Notes under the pieces: model-generated
The model's database searches: none
Seen by the model: only the letters and a program-made list of their open reading frames with translations
Told to the model about the DNA's origin: nothing
Assembly: GCA_905233415.1 (NCBI GenBank)
Contig: CAJOEX010000005.1
Coordinates: forward strand, 124,001 to 188,000
DNA: 64,000 nt
Direction of reading: 5' to 3'
Source of the DNA: Paludibacteraceae bacterium
GTDB taxonomy: Bacteria > Bacteroidota > Bacteroidia > Bacteroidales > Paludibacteraceae
Program-made: the position numbers and the translations under genes
In this document: positions 1-7,805 of the stretch, piece after piece
How positions within the stretch are numbered: position 1 is the first letter of the stretch
Layout: every line of letters starts with the position of its first letter

Positions 1-74
1 CGGGCACTCTTGTCAACCTTGAGTTTGACATCATCGGCAAATACCTTGCACGTTACAACACCCTGTTAAAATAA
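1..74 (+). CDS. ribE: Riboflavin synthase, C-terminal end (partial)
   Basis: Only the last 23 codons are in the window; the frame starts at base 3 and ends in TAA at 72-74. The peptide contains NLEFDIIGKYLARY, which matches the conserved end of the second lumazine-binding repeat of riboflavin synthase alpha chain (two 6,7-dimethyl-8-ribityllumazine giving riboflavin). The 5' part is outside the window, so the call rests on this short tail. Confidence 0.7.
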   Translation, partial: GTLVNLEFDIIGKYLARYNTLLK

Positions 75-83
75 TTCCACAAC

Positions 84-112
84 ATAAAAACGCGATAAAA
101 TGACGTTTTTAT
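84..112 (+). terminator. Hairpin between ribE and pyrE
   Basis: A perfect 9-bp inverted repeat (84-92 ATAAAAACG with 104-112 CGTTTTTAT, 11-nt loop) lies 9 bases after the ribE stop. The 3' arm is T-rich, as in a factor-independent terminator, and ends on the first base of the pyrE -33 element, so the end of one unit and the start of the next are fused. Confidence 0.5.
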
Positions 113-143
113 TTGCAGGAATAAAAAAAAAGTCGTACCTTTG
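112..143 (+). promoter_or_regulatory. Bacteroidota-type promoter of the pyrE operon
   Basis: TTTG at 112-115 and TACCTTTG at 136-143 with a 20-bp spacer match the -33/-7 pattern of the Bacteroidota primary sigma factor. Transcription would begin about 150, leaving a very short leader before either candidate pyrE start. Confidence 0.8.
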
Positions 144-167
144 TGCGCTTAAATGAATTATACCACT

Positions 168-806
168 ATGAAAAGCTTGGAAAAACTGGTTGCGGAGCGG
201 CTATTGTCGCTGAAAGCCATTAAGTTACAGCCCCTAAGCCCCTTCAGATGGGGAAATGGTTGGGACTCTCCTATTTATTGTGACGACCGCAAGATTCTCT
301 CCTACCCCAAGGAGCGGGACTTTATGAAACTGGAAGCGTCCCGCGTTGTTGCGGAAACCTTTCCGAAAGTGGATGTTATTGCGGGTATAGCAACCAATGC
401 TATTGCACCCGGCGTACTTGTGGCGCACCAGTTAAGCCTGCCCTTCGTCTATGTGCACCCCTTCCCGAAAGACCATGGCCTGGAGAACCAGATTGAGGGC
501 GACCTCCGTCCGCATCAGAACGTGGTGATTTTTGAGAATCAGGTCGCTATCGGTGACAACTGCCAGAAGGTCATCGAAGCAATCCGCATGAGCGGCTGCA
601 ACGTACTGGGCGTGGTCACACTGCTGGACTACGAGTTCGAACTCGGTCACAAGGTCTTTGCCGACGCAGGCGTGCCGTTTGTGCCGCTGACAGGATTCTC
701 GATGCTTATCGAAACCGCAAAAGAACTTGGGTACATCTCGCTGGAAACTGCCAAATTGCTGGAAACATGGCACAAGAACCCCGCCAAATGGACAAAGAGA
801 AAATAA
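168..806 (+). CDS. pyrE: Orotate phosphoribosyltransferase-like protein with altered PRPP loop
   Basis: Length (212 aa from ATG 168) and overall sequence match Bacteroidota PyrE, which joins orotate to PRPP in pyrimidine synthesis: YCDDRK, LPFVYVHPFPKDHGLENQ and EGDLRP are well preserved. The start at 168 (MKSLEKL) fits the family better than the ATG at 153, which would be almost leaderless. The odd point is the PRPP-binding loop at about residues 118-131: where relatives have an acidic pair followed by STGGSS, this protein reads IFENQVAIGDNC, so one acid and the TGG/SS loop are gone. The ATNAIA segment is also changed from the usual ATGAIP. Either a non-canonical PyrE or a protein that lost the reaction. 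First gene of a six-gene operon. Confidence 0.8.
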   Translation: MKSLEKLVAERLLSLKAIKLQPLSPFRWGNGWDSPIYCDDRKILSYPKERDFMKLEASRVVAETFPKVDVIAGIATNAIAPGVLVAHQLSLPFVYVHPFPKDHGLENQIEGDLRPHQNVVIFENQVAIGDNCQKVIEAIRMSGCNVLGVVTLLDYEFELGHKVFADAGVPFVPLTGFSMLIETAKELGYISLETAKLLETWHKNPAKWTKRK

Positions 807-807
807 T

Positions 808-1239
808 ATGTCTGAACAGAAATACGAAAGCAAAATACAGTCTATCCCCGCGCCTGCGGCACAAGTGTATCCTGTGTTGAGTAACCTCAACAACCTCAAA
901 CGGGTACAGGATATGCTTCCGTCAGACAAGGTCTCCGAAATTGAAATTTCGGAAGATGTAGTAAGGATGAAAGTGGACGGACTCGGGCAGAAAATAGCGA
1001 TTCGTATCGTGGACCGCGTCGAGAATGACACCATCAAGTTCGGCATGGACAATATACCCATGGACGCAAACTTCTGGATTCAGCTCAAGGAGGTCTCACC
1101 GACCGACACACGCGTCAAACTCACCGTCAAGGCGGACATACCCATGTTCTTCCGTATGATGTTGGAGAAAAAAATACAAAAAGGCTTGGATGATGCAGCC
1201 GTAATGCTCACACAATTCCCTTATTCACAATGGTCATGA
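808..1239 (+). CDS. SRPBCC (START-like) family protein
   Basis: A 143-aa protein beginning at ATG 808, one base after the pyrE stop. The N-terminal pattern KYESKIQSIPAPAAQVYPVL followed by alternating strand segments and a C-terminal amphipathic helix is typical of the SRPBCC/polyketide-cyclase-like hydrophobic-ligand fold. No catalytic residues can be assigned. It overlaps the 5' end of psd by 10 bases, so it is translated with the phospholipid gene; a lipid or isoprenoid ligand is possible but only inferred. A longer reading from 727 would run inside pyrE and is rejected. Confidence 0.75.
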   Translation: MSEQKYESKIQSIPAPAAQVYPVLSNLNNLKRVQDMLPSDKVSEIEISEDVVRMKVDGLGQKIAIRIVDRVENDTIKFGMDNIPMDANFWIQLKEVSPTDTRVKLTVKADIPMFFRMMLEKKIQKGLDDAAVMLTQFPYSQWS

Positions 1240-1901
1240 AAAGATTAAGAGTACACCGCGAAGGCAGAAATATCATTATCGGACTGGTGTTTTTACTATT
1301 TGCCATCAATGTTCCGATTTTCCTGTATTTCCCTCACTGGGCGTTTGCCGTTACGCTTATTCTGACAGCACTATTGCTGGTGTTCGTCACCTATTTCTTC
1401 CGTAATCCGGTGCGCGTGCTGGAGGTTGATGACCCGAAGTTCCTTATCGCTCCGGCGGACGGACGTGTTGTGGTTATTGAGCCTACGATGGAGAACGAAT
1501 ATTTCCACGAGGAACGCCTGCAGGTCAGCATTTTCATGTCACCGTTCAACGTACATGCCAACTGGTATCCCATTGAGGGCGACATCATTGTCAGTGAGCA
1601 CCAGAAAGGCCGTCACAAAGGCGCTTGGCTGCCGAAGTCCTCTACCGAGAACGAGCGTTCGCTGGTCGTTATTGAATCGCCTTCAAAGATACAAATTGCC
1701 GTCCGCCAGATTGCAGGTGCCATGGCACGCCGTATCGTGACGTACGCAAAGCCCGGAAACCGTTCGCAACGCAATCACCACATGGGCTTTATCAAATTCG
1801 GTTCACGCGTGGACATGTACCTGCCGTTGGATACGGAGATGTTTGTCGAAGTCGGCGAGCACGTCCGCGGCAACGAAACCATCATCGGCCGACTCAACTA
1901 A
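1230..1901 (+). CDS. psd: Phosphatidylserine decarboxylase proenzyme (short type)
   Basis: This 223-aa protein matches the short archaeal/Bacteroidota-type phosphatidylserine decarboxylase that makes phosphatidylethanolamine in the inner membrane. Hydrophobic segments at about residues 13-52 anchor it; PADGRVV, the histidine-containing FMSPFNVHANWYP block and RNHHMGFIKFGSRVD follow. The Gly-Ser pair in KFGSR, near residue 190, is where self-cleavage would generate the pyruvoyl group. It overlaps the preceding gene (ATG 1230 or 1236). Followed by an AT-rich 8-bp repeat array before deoC. Confidence 0.92.
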   Translation: MVMKRLRVHREGRNIIIGLVFLLFAINVPIFLYFPHWAFAVTLILTALLLVFVTYFFRNPVRVLEVDDPKFLIAPADGRVVVIEPTMENEYFHEERLQVSIFMSPFNVHANWYPIEGDIIVSEHQKGRHKGAWLPKSSTENERSLVVIESPSKIQIAVRQIAGAMARRIVTYAKPGNRSQRNHHMGFIKFGSRVDMYLPLDTEMFVEVGEHVRGNETIIGRLN

Positions 1902-1904
1902 TCT

Positions 1905-1936
1905 TCAAATTGTCAAATTGTCAAATCATCAAATAA
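1905..1936 (+). repeat. 8-bp tandem repeat (TCAAATTG x 4)
   Basis: Four consecutive units: TCAAATTG, TCAAATTG, TCAAATCA, TCAAATAA, filling most of the psd-deoC gap. Member of the AT-rich 7-8-bp array class found at several places in the window. Confidence 0.85.
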
Positions 1937-1947
1937 AATTTAATACT

Positions 1948-2829
1948 ATGGACAAATTTCAAGAATTATTCGCGCAGTATCCTTTTGCGCTGACTGACGA
2001 ACAAGTAAAAGCCAACGTTGCTGACATTCTTGCCAAGCATTTTGACGAGAACAACAACGTCGAAGTTTGGAAAGAGTGCTTGCACCAGATTGACCTCACC
2101 ACCCTCAGCGCTGACGACACCATTGCTAAGGTGGAAGGCATGGCGAAAGCGGTGAACGAACTGGACAAACACTATCCGGGCGTGCCCAACGTAGCAGCAA
2201 TCTGCGTTTATCCCGCTATGGTCGAGTATGTGCGCAAAGCCCTCAAAGACCCGAATTTCAATATCGCTTGCGTGACCGGTGTATTCCCGTCCTCACAGAG
2301 CTTCCTTGAAGTCAAAGTGGCTGAAACCGCTATGGCGCTTAAAGCAGGTGCTACCGAAATTGACATCGTTCTTTCTGTCGGCAAGTTCCTCGAAGGCCGT
2401 CTGCAGGAGTGCTTCGACGAAATCGCTGAACTCAAGGCCGTTTGCGGCAAACACCACCTCAAAGTGATTCTTGAAACAGGTATGCTCCGCAACTGCGAGA
2501 ACATCTGGAAGGCTTCCATCCTCGCTATGGCTGCCGGCGCTGACTTCATCAAGACTTCTACCGGCAAAATCGCCGTCAACGCTACTCCCGAAGCAACATA
2601 CGTAATGTGCCAGGCCATTAAGGCATGGAAAGAGAAAACCGGCGTCAAGGTTTGCTACAAACCCGCAGGCGGCGTCAGCACAACTGAAGAGGCTGTTCAG
2701 CACTTCACGCTCGTCAAAGAGATTCTCGGTGAAGACTGGCTCAACAACGAATCCTTCCGCTTCGGTGCTTCACGTTTGGCTAATAACCTCCTCTCCTCTA
2801 TTGTTGGAAAGGAAACAAAATACTTTTAA
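1948..2829 (+). CDS. deoC: Deoxyribose-phosphate aldolase
   Basis: A 293-aa class I aldolase that cleaves 2-deoxyribose 5-phosphate to acetaldehyde and glyceraldehyde 3-phosphate. The Schiff-base lysine is in ADFIKTSTGK near residue 200, with ILETGMLRNCENIWKAS before it and KPAGGVSTTEEAV after it, all family landmarks. It starts at ATG 1948, after the repeat array; upstream in-frame codons overlap psd and are not used. It ends directly against the ATG of the next gene (2830), so the two are probably translationally coupled. Confidence 0.95.
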   Translation: MDKFQELFAQYPFALTDEQVKANVADILAKHFDENNNVEVWKECLHQIDLTTLSADDTIAKVEGMAKAVNELDKHYPGVPNVAAICVYPAMVEYVRKALKDPNFNIACVTGVFPSSQSFLEVKVAETAMALKAGATEIDIVLSVGKFLEGRLQECFDEIAELKAVCGKHHLKVILETGMLRNCENIWKASILAMAAGADFIKTSTGKIAVNATPEATYVMCQAIKAWKEKTGVKVCYKPAGGVSTTEEAVQHFTLVKEILGEDWLNNESFRFGASRLANNLLSSIVGKETKYF

Positions 2830-5205
2830 ATGAACAAAATTCTTTCTAAAAGATTCTTTTCGGACAATGTGGCGGAGCTTACTGTGGAAGCTCCGCTCAT
2901 TGCACGTAGTCGTAAAGCCGGACATTTCGTCATTGTCCGCGTGGACGAACATTCCGAGCGTATGCCGCTCACCATCAGCGATGCCGATACGAAGGCGGGC
3001 ACTATCAACTTGGTCGTGCAGCGCATCGGCGTTTCTTCCGCCAAATTGTGTGCGATGAACGTCGGTGACGAACTCGCCGACTTGGTTGGTCCTTTGGGCA
3101 AAGCCACGGACATCCGTCACTTCGGCACGGTCGTTTGTGCCTGCGGAGGCGTTGGTGCTGCACCGATGCTGCCTATCGCACAGGCGCTCAAAGCGGCGGG
3201 AAACCGCGTCATAACCGTGCTCGCCGCCCGCAACAAAGACCTTATCATCCTCAAGGACGAACTTGCCAAATACTCCGACGAAGTCATTGTCATGACCGAC
3301 GACGGCTCAATGGGTCAGAAGGGCGTGGTAACAGTCGGCGTGGAGCAGGTCATTAACCGCGAGAAGGTGGATAAATGCGTCGCTATCGGTCCCGCAATAA
3401 TGATGAAGTTTGTCGCGCTTACGACTACCAAATACAATATTCCGACCGAAGCCAGCCTGAACACCATCATGGTGGACGGAACCGGCATGTGCGGCGCCTG
3501 CCGCGTCACCGTTGGCGGCAAAACGCGCTTCGTTTGCGTCGATGGTCCGGAATTCAACGCCCACGAAGTGGACTGGGACGAAATGATGTCCCGACTCCGC
3601 TCCTACAAACCCGAAGAAACTGCCGCTTACGAAGCCTACAATACCCGAACTGAAAAAATAGCCACCCCCGCCGAGCCAATTACGGCAACGGGACGGCAAC
3701 GAGACGGCAACGAGACGGCAACGAGACCCGAGAGTAGTATGATTGAAGAAGGACGGGACTCCGAGTGGAGAGTGGCGTTGCGCCAAGCGATGAAGCCGAA
3801 AGAGCGCACAGCGATTGAGCGCGTCAAAATGCCCGAACTCGACCCTGCCTACCGTGCTACCAAGCTCCGCGAGGAAGTGAACCAAGGTCTCACGCCCGAA
3901 ATGGCACTTTTAGAGTCCAAGCGTTGTCTGGACTGCGCCAATCCGGGTTGCGTCAAGGGCTGTCCTGTGAATATTGATATTCCAGGCTTTATCAAGCATA
4001 TTGAAGCCGGCGACATTGCCGGTGCTTACGATGTCATTAAGGACAGCAGCAGTCTGCCTGCTGTATGCGGACGTGTCTGCCCGCAGGAGAAACAATGCGA
4101 AGCGCAATGTATCCATCTCAAGATGAACTCCAAGCCCGTCGCCATCGGCTACCTCGAACGCTTCGTCGCAGACAATGCACCGGAACAAATCGTAAATCGT
4201 AAATCGTCAAATCGTAAATTGCCGGCAACGGCAAAGATTGCCGTCGTCGGCAGTGGTCCTGCCGGTCTCACTTTTGCGGGTGATATGGCGAAGTACGGCT
4301 ACAAAGTGACGGTTTTTGAAGCCCTGCACGAAATCGGCGGTGTGCTCAAATACGGCATTCCCGAGTTCCGTCTGCCCAACAGCATTGTCGATAAGGAGAT
4401 TGACGGCCTCCGCCAAATGGGTGTTGAGTTCCAAAAGGACACGATCATCGGCAAGACCATCAGCATGGACGACCTCAAAGAACAAGGCTTTGCCGCTGTC
4501 TTTGTCGGCTCCGGAGCCGGTCTGCCACGCTTTATGAATATCCCGGGCGAGAACCTCAACGGTGTGCTTTCCTGCAACGAGTACCTGACCCGCGTCAATC
4601 TCATGGACGCTTCCAATGACGCGACAGACACGCCCCTACTCTACGGCAAGAATGTGATTGTCGTAGGCGGTGGAAATACCGCAATGGACGCTGTCCGTAC
4701 GGCAAAGCGTCTGGGCGCAGCGCACAGCATCATTGTTTATCGCCGCAGCGAGGACGAAATGCCCGCCCGTATTGAGGAAGTCAAGCACGCGAAGGAAGAA
4801 GGCATTGAGTTTATGACGCTCCATAACCCGATTGAATACCACGCGGACGAGAACGGCCGTGTGAACGAAGCGGTGCTGCAAGTCATGGAACTCGGTGAAC
4901 CTGACGAGTCCGGCCGTCGCAGTCCTGTGCCCGTAGAAGGCAAGACCGTTACTATCCCTGTGGACCTCGTTATTGTTGCTGTAGGCGTCAGTCCTAATCC
5001 GCTTATTCCGCGTGCCGTAGAAGGGCTGGAAATCAGCAAGAAAGGCACGATTGTAGTCGGAGATGACACCATGCAGTCGAATATCCCGACGCTCTTTGCG
5101 GGTGGAGACATTGTCCGTGGCGGAGCAACGGTTATTCTTGCCATGTCTGACGGCCGCAAAGCCGCCGCTGCCATGCATGAGTACCTCAAGGATTTGAAAA
5201 TTTGA
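2830..5205 (+). CDS. Fused NfnA/NfnB-type ferredoxin-NADP oxidoreductase and glutamate synthase small-subunit-like protein
   Basis: A 791-aa fusion. Residues 1-260 are the FAD/NAD-binding ferredoxin reductase (NfnA/SudB) module, ending with a cysteine set in GTGMCGACRV and FVCVDGP for a [2Fe-2S] centre. Residues about 330-790 are the NfnB/GltD-like module: CLDCANPGCVKGCPVNID and GRVCPQEKQCEAQC for [4Fe-4S] clusters, the FAD motif VVGSGPAGL near 471 and the NADPH motif VVGGGNTAMDA near 612. Enzymes of this type interconvert NADH, NADPH and reduced ferredoxin, by electron bifurcation in the best studied cases. Fusion of the two subunits is common in Bacteroidales. Short tandem repeats lie in frame in two linkers (nt 3682-3725 and 4187-4215). 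Confidence 0.88.
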   Translation: MNKILSKRFFSDNVAELTVEAPLIARSRKAGHFVIVRVDEHSERMPLTISDADTKAGTINLVVQRIGVSSAKLCAMNVGDELADLVGPLGKATDIRHFGTVVCACGGVGAAPMLPIAQALKAAGNRVITVLAARNKDLIILKDELAKYSDEVIVMTDDGSMGQKGVVTVGVEQVINREKVDKCVAIGPAIMMKFVALTTTKYNIPTEASLNTIMVDGTGMCGACRVTVGGKTRFVCVDGPEFNAHEVDWDEMMSRLRSYKPEETAAYEAYNTRTEKIATPAEPITATGRQRDGNETATRPESSMIEEGRDSEWRVALRQAMKPKERTAIERVKMPELDPAYRATKLREEVNQGLTPEMALLESKRCLDCANPGCVKGCPVNIDIPGFIKHIEAGDIAGAYDVIKDSSSLPAVCGRVCPQEKQCEAQCIHLKMNSKPVAIGYLERFVADNAPEQIVNRKSSNRKLPATAKIAVVGSGPAGLTFAGDMAKYGYKVTVFEALHEIGGVLKYGIPEFRLPNSIVDKEIDGLRQMGVEFQKDTIIGKTISMDDLKEQGFAAVFVGSGAGLPRFMNIPGENLNGVLSCNEYLTRVNLMDASNDATDTPLLYGKNVIVVGGGNTAMDAVRTAKRLGAAHSIIVYRRSEDEMPARIEEVKHAKEEGIEFMTLHNPIEYHADENGRVNEAVLQVMELGEPDESGRRSPVPVEGKTVTIPVDLVIVAVGVSPNPLIPRAVEGLEISKKGTIVVGDDTMQSNIPTLFAGGDIVRGGATVILAMSDGRKAAAAMHEYLKDLKI
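3682..3725 (+). repeat. 11-bp tandem repeat in the nfnAB linker
   Basis: Four units of 11 bp (ACGGCAACGGG, then ACGGCAACGAG three times) inside the coding frame, encoding part of the hydrophilic linker between the reductase and glutamate-synthase-like domains. Because 11 is not a multiple of three, a change of one copy would break the frame. Confidence 0.85.
4187..4215 (+). repeat. 7-bp tandem repeat (AAATCGT) in nfnAB
   Basis: Four AAATCGT units (4187-4193, 4194-4200, 4201-4207, 4209-4215; one extra C between the last two) encode a Ser/Asn/Arg/Lys-rich linker just before the FAD-binding Rossmann motif of the second half of the fusion. Confidence 0.8.
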
Positions 5206-5223
5206 ATATTTGAGAATTTGAAA
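5192..5223 (+). repeat. 8-bp tandem repeat at the nfnAB-miaB junction
   Basis: ATTTGAAA, ATTTGAAT, ATTTGAGA, ATTTGAAA in direct succession, covering the nfnAB stop codon and the short gap to miaB. The units also supply the last codons of nfnAB. Confidence 0.85.
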
Positions 5224-5232
5224 ATTAAGAGC

Positions 5233-6600
5233 ATGGAATCTTCCAATCTTCCAATCTTCAAATCTCCCAATCGTTTCTATATCGAAACGTACGGCTGCCA
5301 GATGAACGTCGCGGATAGCGAGGTTGTGGCGGCTATACTCAACACCACCGATGCCGAACTGACAGAAGACCTCAACGAGGCGGATATTATCATCCTCAAC
5401 ACCTGTTCCATCCGCGAGAAAGCGGAAGAAACGGTCATCCACCGCCTGCAGGAAATCAAAGCCCTGATAGCGAAATCGCAAAATCGTAAATCGTCCGAAA
5501 ATAAATCGTCAAATCGTAAATGTATTGGTGTTATCGGTTGTATGGCTGAACGTATGGGAAAGGACCTGCTGACAAGCATGGGCGTGGACTTCATCGCAGG
5601 TCCTGACTCATATTTGGACATTCCGAACCTCTTGGCGCAGGCGCAGCAGGGACATCCTGCAATAAACGTGGAGTTGAGCACGACAGAGACCTACCGCGAG
5701 ATTATTCCTGCCCGCATTGGCAAGACCATCAGCGGCTTTGTTTCCATCATGCGCGGCTGCAATAATTTCTGCTCCTACTGCGTGGTGCCTTATACCCGCG
5801 GACGTGAACGCAGCCGCGATGTGGAGTCCATTCTCAACGAAGTCAAGGACCTGCAAGCCAAAGGCTACAAGGAAGTGACCCTTCTCGGCCAGAACGTCAA
5901 TTCGTACAAGCTTGGCGATATAGACTTTCCGCAGCTGTTGGCAATCGTGGCGGAAGCCGTTCCCGACATGCGCATTCGCTTCACGACCTCGCACCCGAAG
6001 GACATGTCCGACAAGACGCTGGAGGTAATTGCCGCGCACGACAACATCTGCAAGTTCATTCACCTGCCTGTTCAAAGCGGCTCGAACAAGATTCTCAAGT
6101 CCATGAACCGCAAATATACCCGTGAGTGGTACTTGGACCGTATAGCCGCTATACGGCGCATACTGCCGGATGCCGCAATTGGCACGGACGTGTTCTGCGG
6201 TTTCCATGACGAGACGCTGGAAGACCATGCCCAAACACTCTCGCTCATGCGGGAAGTCGGTTTTGATACGGCATTTATGTTCAAGTACAGCGAACGCCCG
6301 GGTACGTTTGCATCCAAGCATCTGCCGGACAATATTCCCGAAGAAGAAAAAGTCCGCCGGCTGAACGAAATCATTGCCTTGCAGAACGAACTTTCTTTGG
6401 CTTCCAACCAACGTGAAATAGGCAAAGTGCGCGAAGTGTTAGTGGAAGGTTTCTCCAAGCGCAGCAAGGATGAGATGTTCGGGCGCACGAGCCAATATAA
6501 AACGGTTATCTTCCCGCGGGAAGGACGTCACATCGGCGAATTCGTGAACGTAAAGATTCTTTCCGCTTCCGCCGCGACACTGAAAGGCGAAGTGGTATAA
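5233..6600 (+). CDS. miaB: tRNA-2-methylthio-N6-dimethylallyladenosine synthase
   Basis: Radical SAM methylthiotransferase (455 aa from ATG 5233) modifying A37 of tRNAs that read UNN codons. Order: MTTase domain with ETYGCQMN, NTCSIRE and IGCMAER cysteines binding one [4Fe-4S]; radical SAM motif CNNFCSYCVVPYTRGRERSR; C-terminal TRAM domain. Two short-repeat arrays alter it in frame: (AATCTTCC)n forms the N-terminal extension and (AAATCGT)n adds a Ser/Asn/Lys-rich insert of roughly ten residues before CIGVIGC. Core motifs are intact, so it is probably active. Last gene of the pyrE operon, followed by a clear terminator. Confidence 0.95.
   Translation: MESSNLPIFKSPNRFYIETYGCQMNVADSEVVAAILNTTDAELTEDLNEADIIILNTCSIREKAEETVIHRLQEIKALIAKSQNRKSSENKSSNRKCIGVIGCMAERMGKDLLTSMGVDFIAGPDSYLDIPNLLAQAQQGHPAINVELSTTETYREIIPARIGKTISGFVSIMRGCNNFCSYCVVPYTRGRERSRDVESILNEVKDLQAKGYKEVTLLGQNVNSYKLGDIDFPQLLAIVAEAVPDMRIRFTTSHPKDMSDKTLEVIAAHDNICKFIHLPVQSGSNKILKSMNRKYTREWYLDRIAAIRRILPDAAIGTDVFCGFHDETLEDHAQTLSLMREVGFDTAFMFKYSERPGTFASKHLPDNIPEEEKVRRLNEIIALQNELSLASNQREIGKVREVLVEGFSKRSKDEMFGRTSQYKTVIFPREGRHIGEFVNVKILSASAATLKGEVV
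5237..5268 (+). repeat. 8-bp tandem repeat (AATCTTCC) in the miaB 5' end
   Basis: AATCTTCC, AATCTTCC, AATCTTCA, AATCTCCC directly after the miaB start codon, coding for a nonconserved N-terminal extension ahead of RFYIETYGCQ. Confidence 0.85.
5473..5520 (+). repeat. AAATCG(T)-type repeat cluster inside miaB
   Basis: About five AAATCG/AAATCGT units with irregular spacers encode a Ser/Asn/Lys-rich loop between the second and third cysteine-bearing segments of the MTTase domain. Same unit as at 4187-4215 and 7980-7999. Confidence 0.75.
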
Positions 6601-6603
6601 CAA

Positions 6604-6637
6604 AAATGCCGGCTGCAAAGTCGGCATTTCCTTTTTT
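6604..6637 (+). terminator. Rho-independent terminator of the pyrE-miaB operon
   Basis: Perfect 8-bp stem (6604-6611 AAATGCCG with 6622-6629 CGGCATTT), a 10-nt loop and a following T-run, three bases after the miaB stop. Confidence 0.85.
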
Positions 6638-6659
6638 ATTCTATGAACTGTGGTTTAGG

Positions 6660-7469
6660 TTATGCGTTAGCGTCCAGCTCGTCGCAAGCGTCTTTGTCGG
6701 TGACACCGTCCACTTTCTCACATGAAACGATGGTAATACCTGCTGCTTTATGGGCATCAATCACACCCTGAATATATGTTTCCGAACCCCAGACATACCA
6801 GGTTTCGGTTACCGTGGTATTATCCTCCTCGAAGCTGCGAACCATCTTCCAGCAGAATTTTTCGCCTTGGTCGTTATACGGAGTGTTTACTATTTCCTTG
6901 TTTTCGCAAGCATCCTTGTTAGCAGCATCTACTTTGCTGGCTTGATAATCCACGCCGGTATTTGCTTTAAGTGCAGCGATGTACTGATTTACCTCGGTTT
7001 CAGTGTACCACACATAAAGAAGCGTATAGTGCGGATAAACAACACTGGCATTATACCAGATTTCCCAGCATTGCTTTACACCACCGCCGCTCGGGTTGTT
7101 GTCATCTTCACCACCGCGGACGGCATCGTCCAACTTCTTGCAAGCAGCTTCGTCATTGGCAGAAGCCTCTTTGTAAGCGATTTCGTACTGACCGATTTTC
7201 TCAAGGTCGTAAGCGAGTTTCACCGCTTTTGCAATTTCCTGCTCGGTGCACCAATCGTACCATTCCTCGGTTTCGGTGTAGGTTGATACCGTAATTGTTT
7301 CAACCACGTGCCAGCATTTCTCGGTCGTGTTGTCGAGTTTCTCAATCTGCTCTTTGGTCAGTTCCGAAGCTTTGGTACCGTCCTTGAGCGGGTTGTTGTC
7401 GTTTCCTCCTTTACAGCCAGCGAACAGCATTGCGGCGAAGCACACAAGTGCAAATAATACTTTTTTCAT
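6660..7469 (-). CDS. Lipoprotein made of three CW...DAC repeat units
   Basis: A 269-aa protein of unknown function. Residues 1-19 form a lipoprotein signal peptide with LFAGC (Cys19 would be lipidated). The rest consists of three units of about 60-70 residues starting near 52, 134 and 204. Each begins with a CW pair, continues with a Tyr/Trp-rich strand segment (EEWYDW, LLYVWY, TWYVWG), a short helix and ends with DAAC or DAC followed by an acidic residue pair. The paired cysteines suggest one disulfide per unit. Convergent with miaB and driven by its own promoter. No family recognised; likely surface-exposed or periplasmic. Confidence 0.75.
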   Translation of the reverse strand: MKKVLFALVCFAAMLFAGCKGGNDNNPLKDGTKASELTKEQIEKLDNTTEKCWHVVETITVSTYTETEEWYDWCTEQEIAKAVKLAYDLEKIGQYEIAYKEASANDEAACKKLDDAVRGGEDDNNPSGGGVKQCWEIWYNASVVYPHYTLLYVWYTETEVNQYIAALKANTGVDYQASKVDAANKDACENKEIVNTPYNDQGEKFCWKMVRSFEEDNTTVTETWYVWGSETYIQGVIDAHKAAGITIVSCEKVDGVTDKDACDELDANA

Positions 7470-7526
7470 TGCTTAAAAATTTGGTTATTTATGGTTTGTT
7501 TTTATGGTTGTTTTCATAAAACGCCG

Positions 7527-7558
7527 CAAAGGTACTGCTATTTTTCCGAATATGCAAA
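7527..7558 (-). promoter_or_regulatory. Promoter of the three-repeat lipoprotein
   Basis: Read on the minus strand: TTTG at 7558-7555 and TACCTTTG at 7534-7527, 20-bp spacer. Leader of about 50 nt to the ATG at 7469. Confidence 0.8.
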
Positions 7559-7604
7559 TAAAAACTTCATTTTGTTGCTATTTCGGTATATTTTATTTGC
7601 ACGG

Positions 7605-7716
7605 ACAGAAATCCCGCTGGCTATAAGGAAGCCCAACGCACGCTTGAAGCCGCCAAAAAGACCGTGGACGTGTGGAAGGCCAAGCTGTACTGTGACCGTA
7701 CTGTGACGGTACTGTA
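7605..7716 (+). pseudogene. Coding-like remnant ending in an 11-bp repeat
   Basis: One plus-strand frame ending in TAG at about 7716 reads NPAGYKEAQRTLEAAKK followed by TVDVWKAKLYCD, a charged helical pattern with codon use like real genes nearby, but without a start codon or a conserved upstream part. Its last codons are the 11-bp repeat. Probably the tail of a decayed gene; the family is not recognised. Confidence 0.35.
7691..7712 (+). repeat. 11-bp tandem repeat (TGTGACCGTAC)
   Basis: TGTGACCGTAC (7691-7701) and TGTGACGGTAC (7702-7712), flanked by partial units on both sides. The unit is close to that at 42373-42405. Confidence 0.8.
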
Positions 7717-7718
7717 GT

Positions 7719-7754
7719 GTCTCAAAATGAGACAAGTTTGTCTCAAAATGAGAC
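7719..7754. repeat. Two identical 15-bp palindromes spaced 21 bp apart
   Basis: GTCTCAAAATGAGAC occurs at 7719-7733 and again at 7740-7754. Each is a 6-bp inverted repeat around AAA. Centre-to-centre distance is 21 bp, two helical turns, as expected for paired sites of a dimeric DNA-binding protein. Nearest promoters are at 7527-7558 (minus) and 7943-7974 (plus). Confidence 0.7.
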
Positions 7755-7805
7755 GAATTTAAAAGAAAAAAGAAACAAAAAAGAAAATAAAAATATTATA
7801 AAAAT

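Noticed and set aside
4636..5481. 281-codon minus-strand frame opposite nfnAB and miaB
   Set aside because: Antisense shadow of two clearly real genes.
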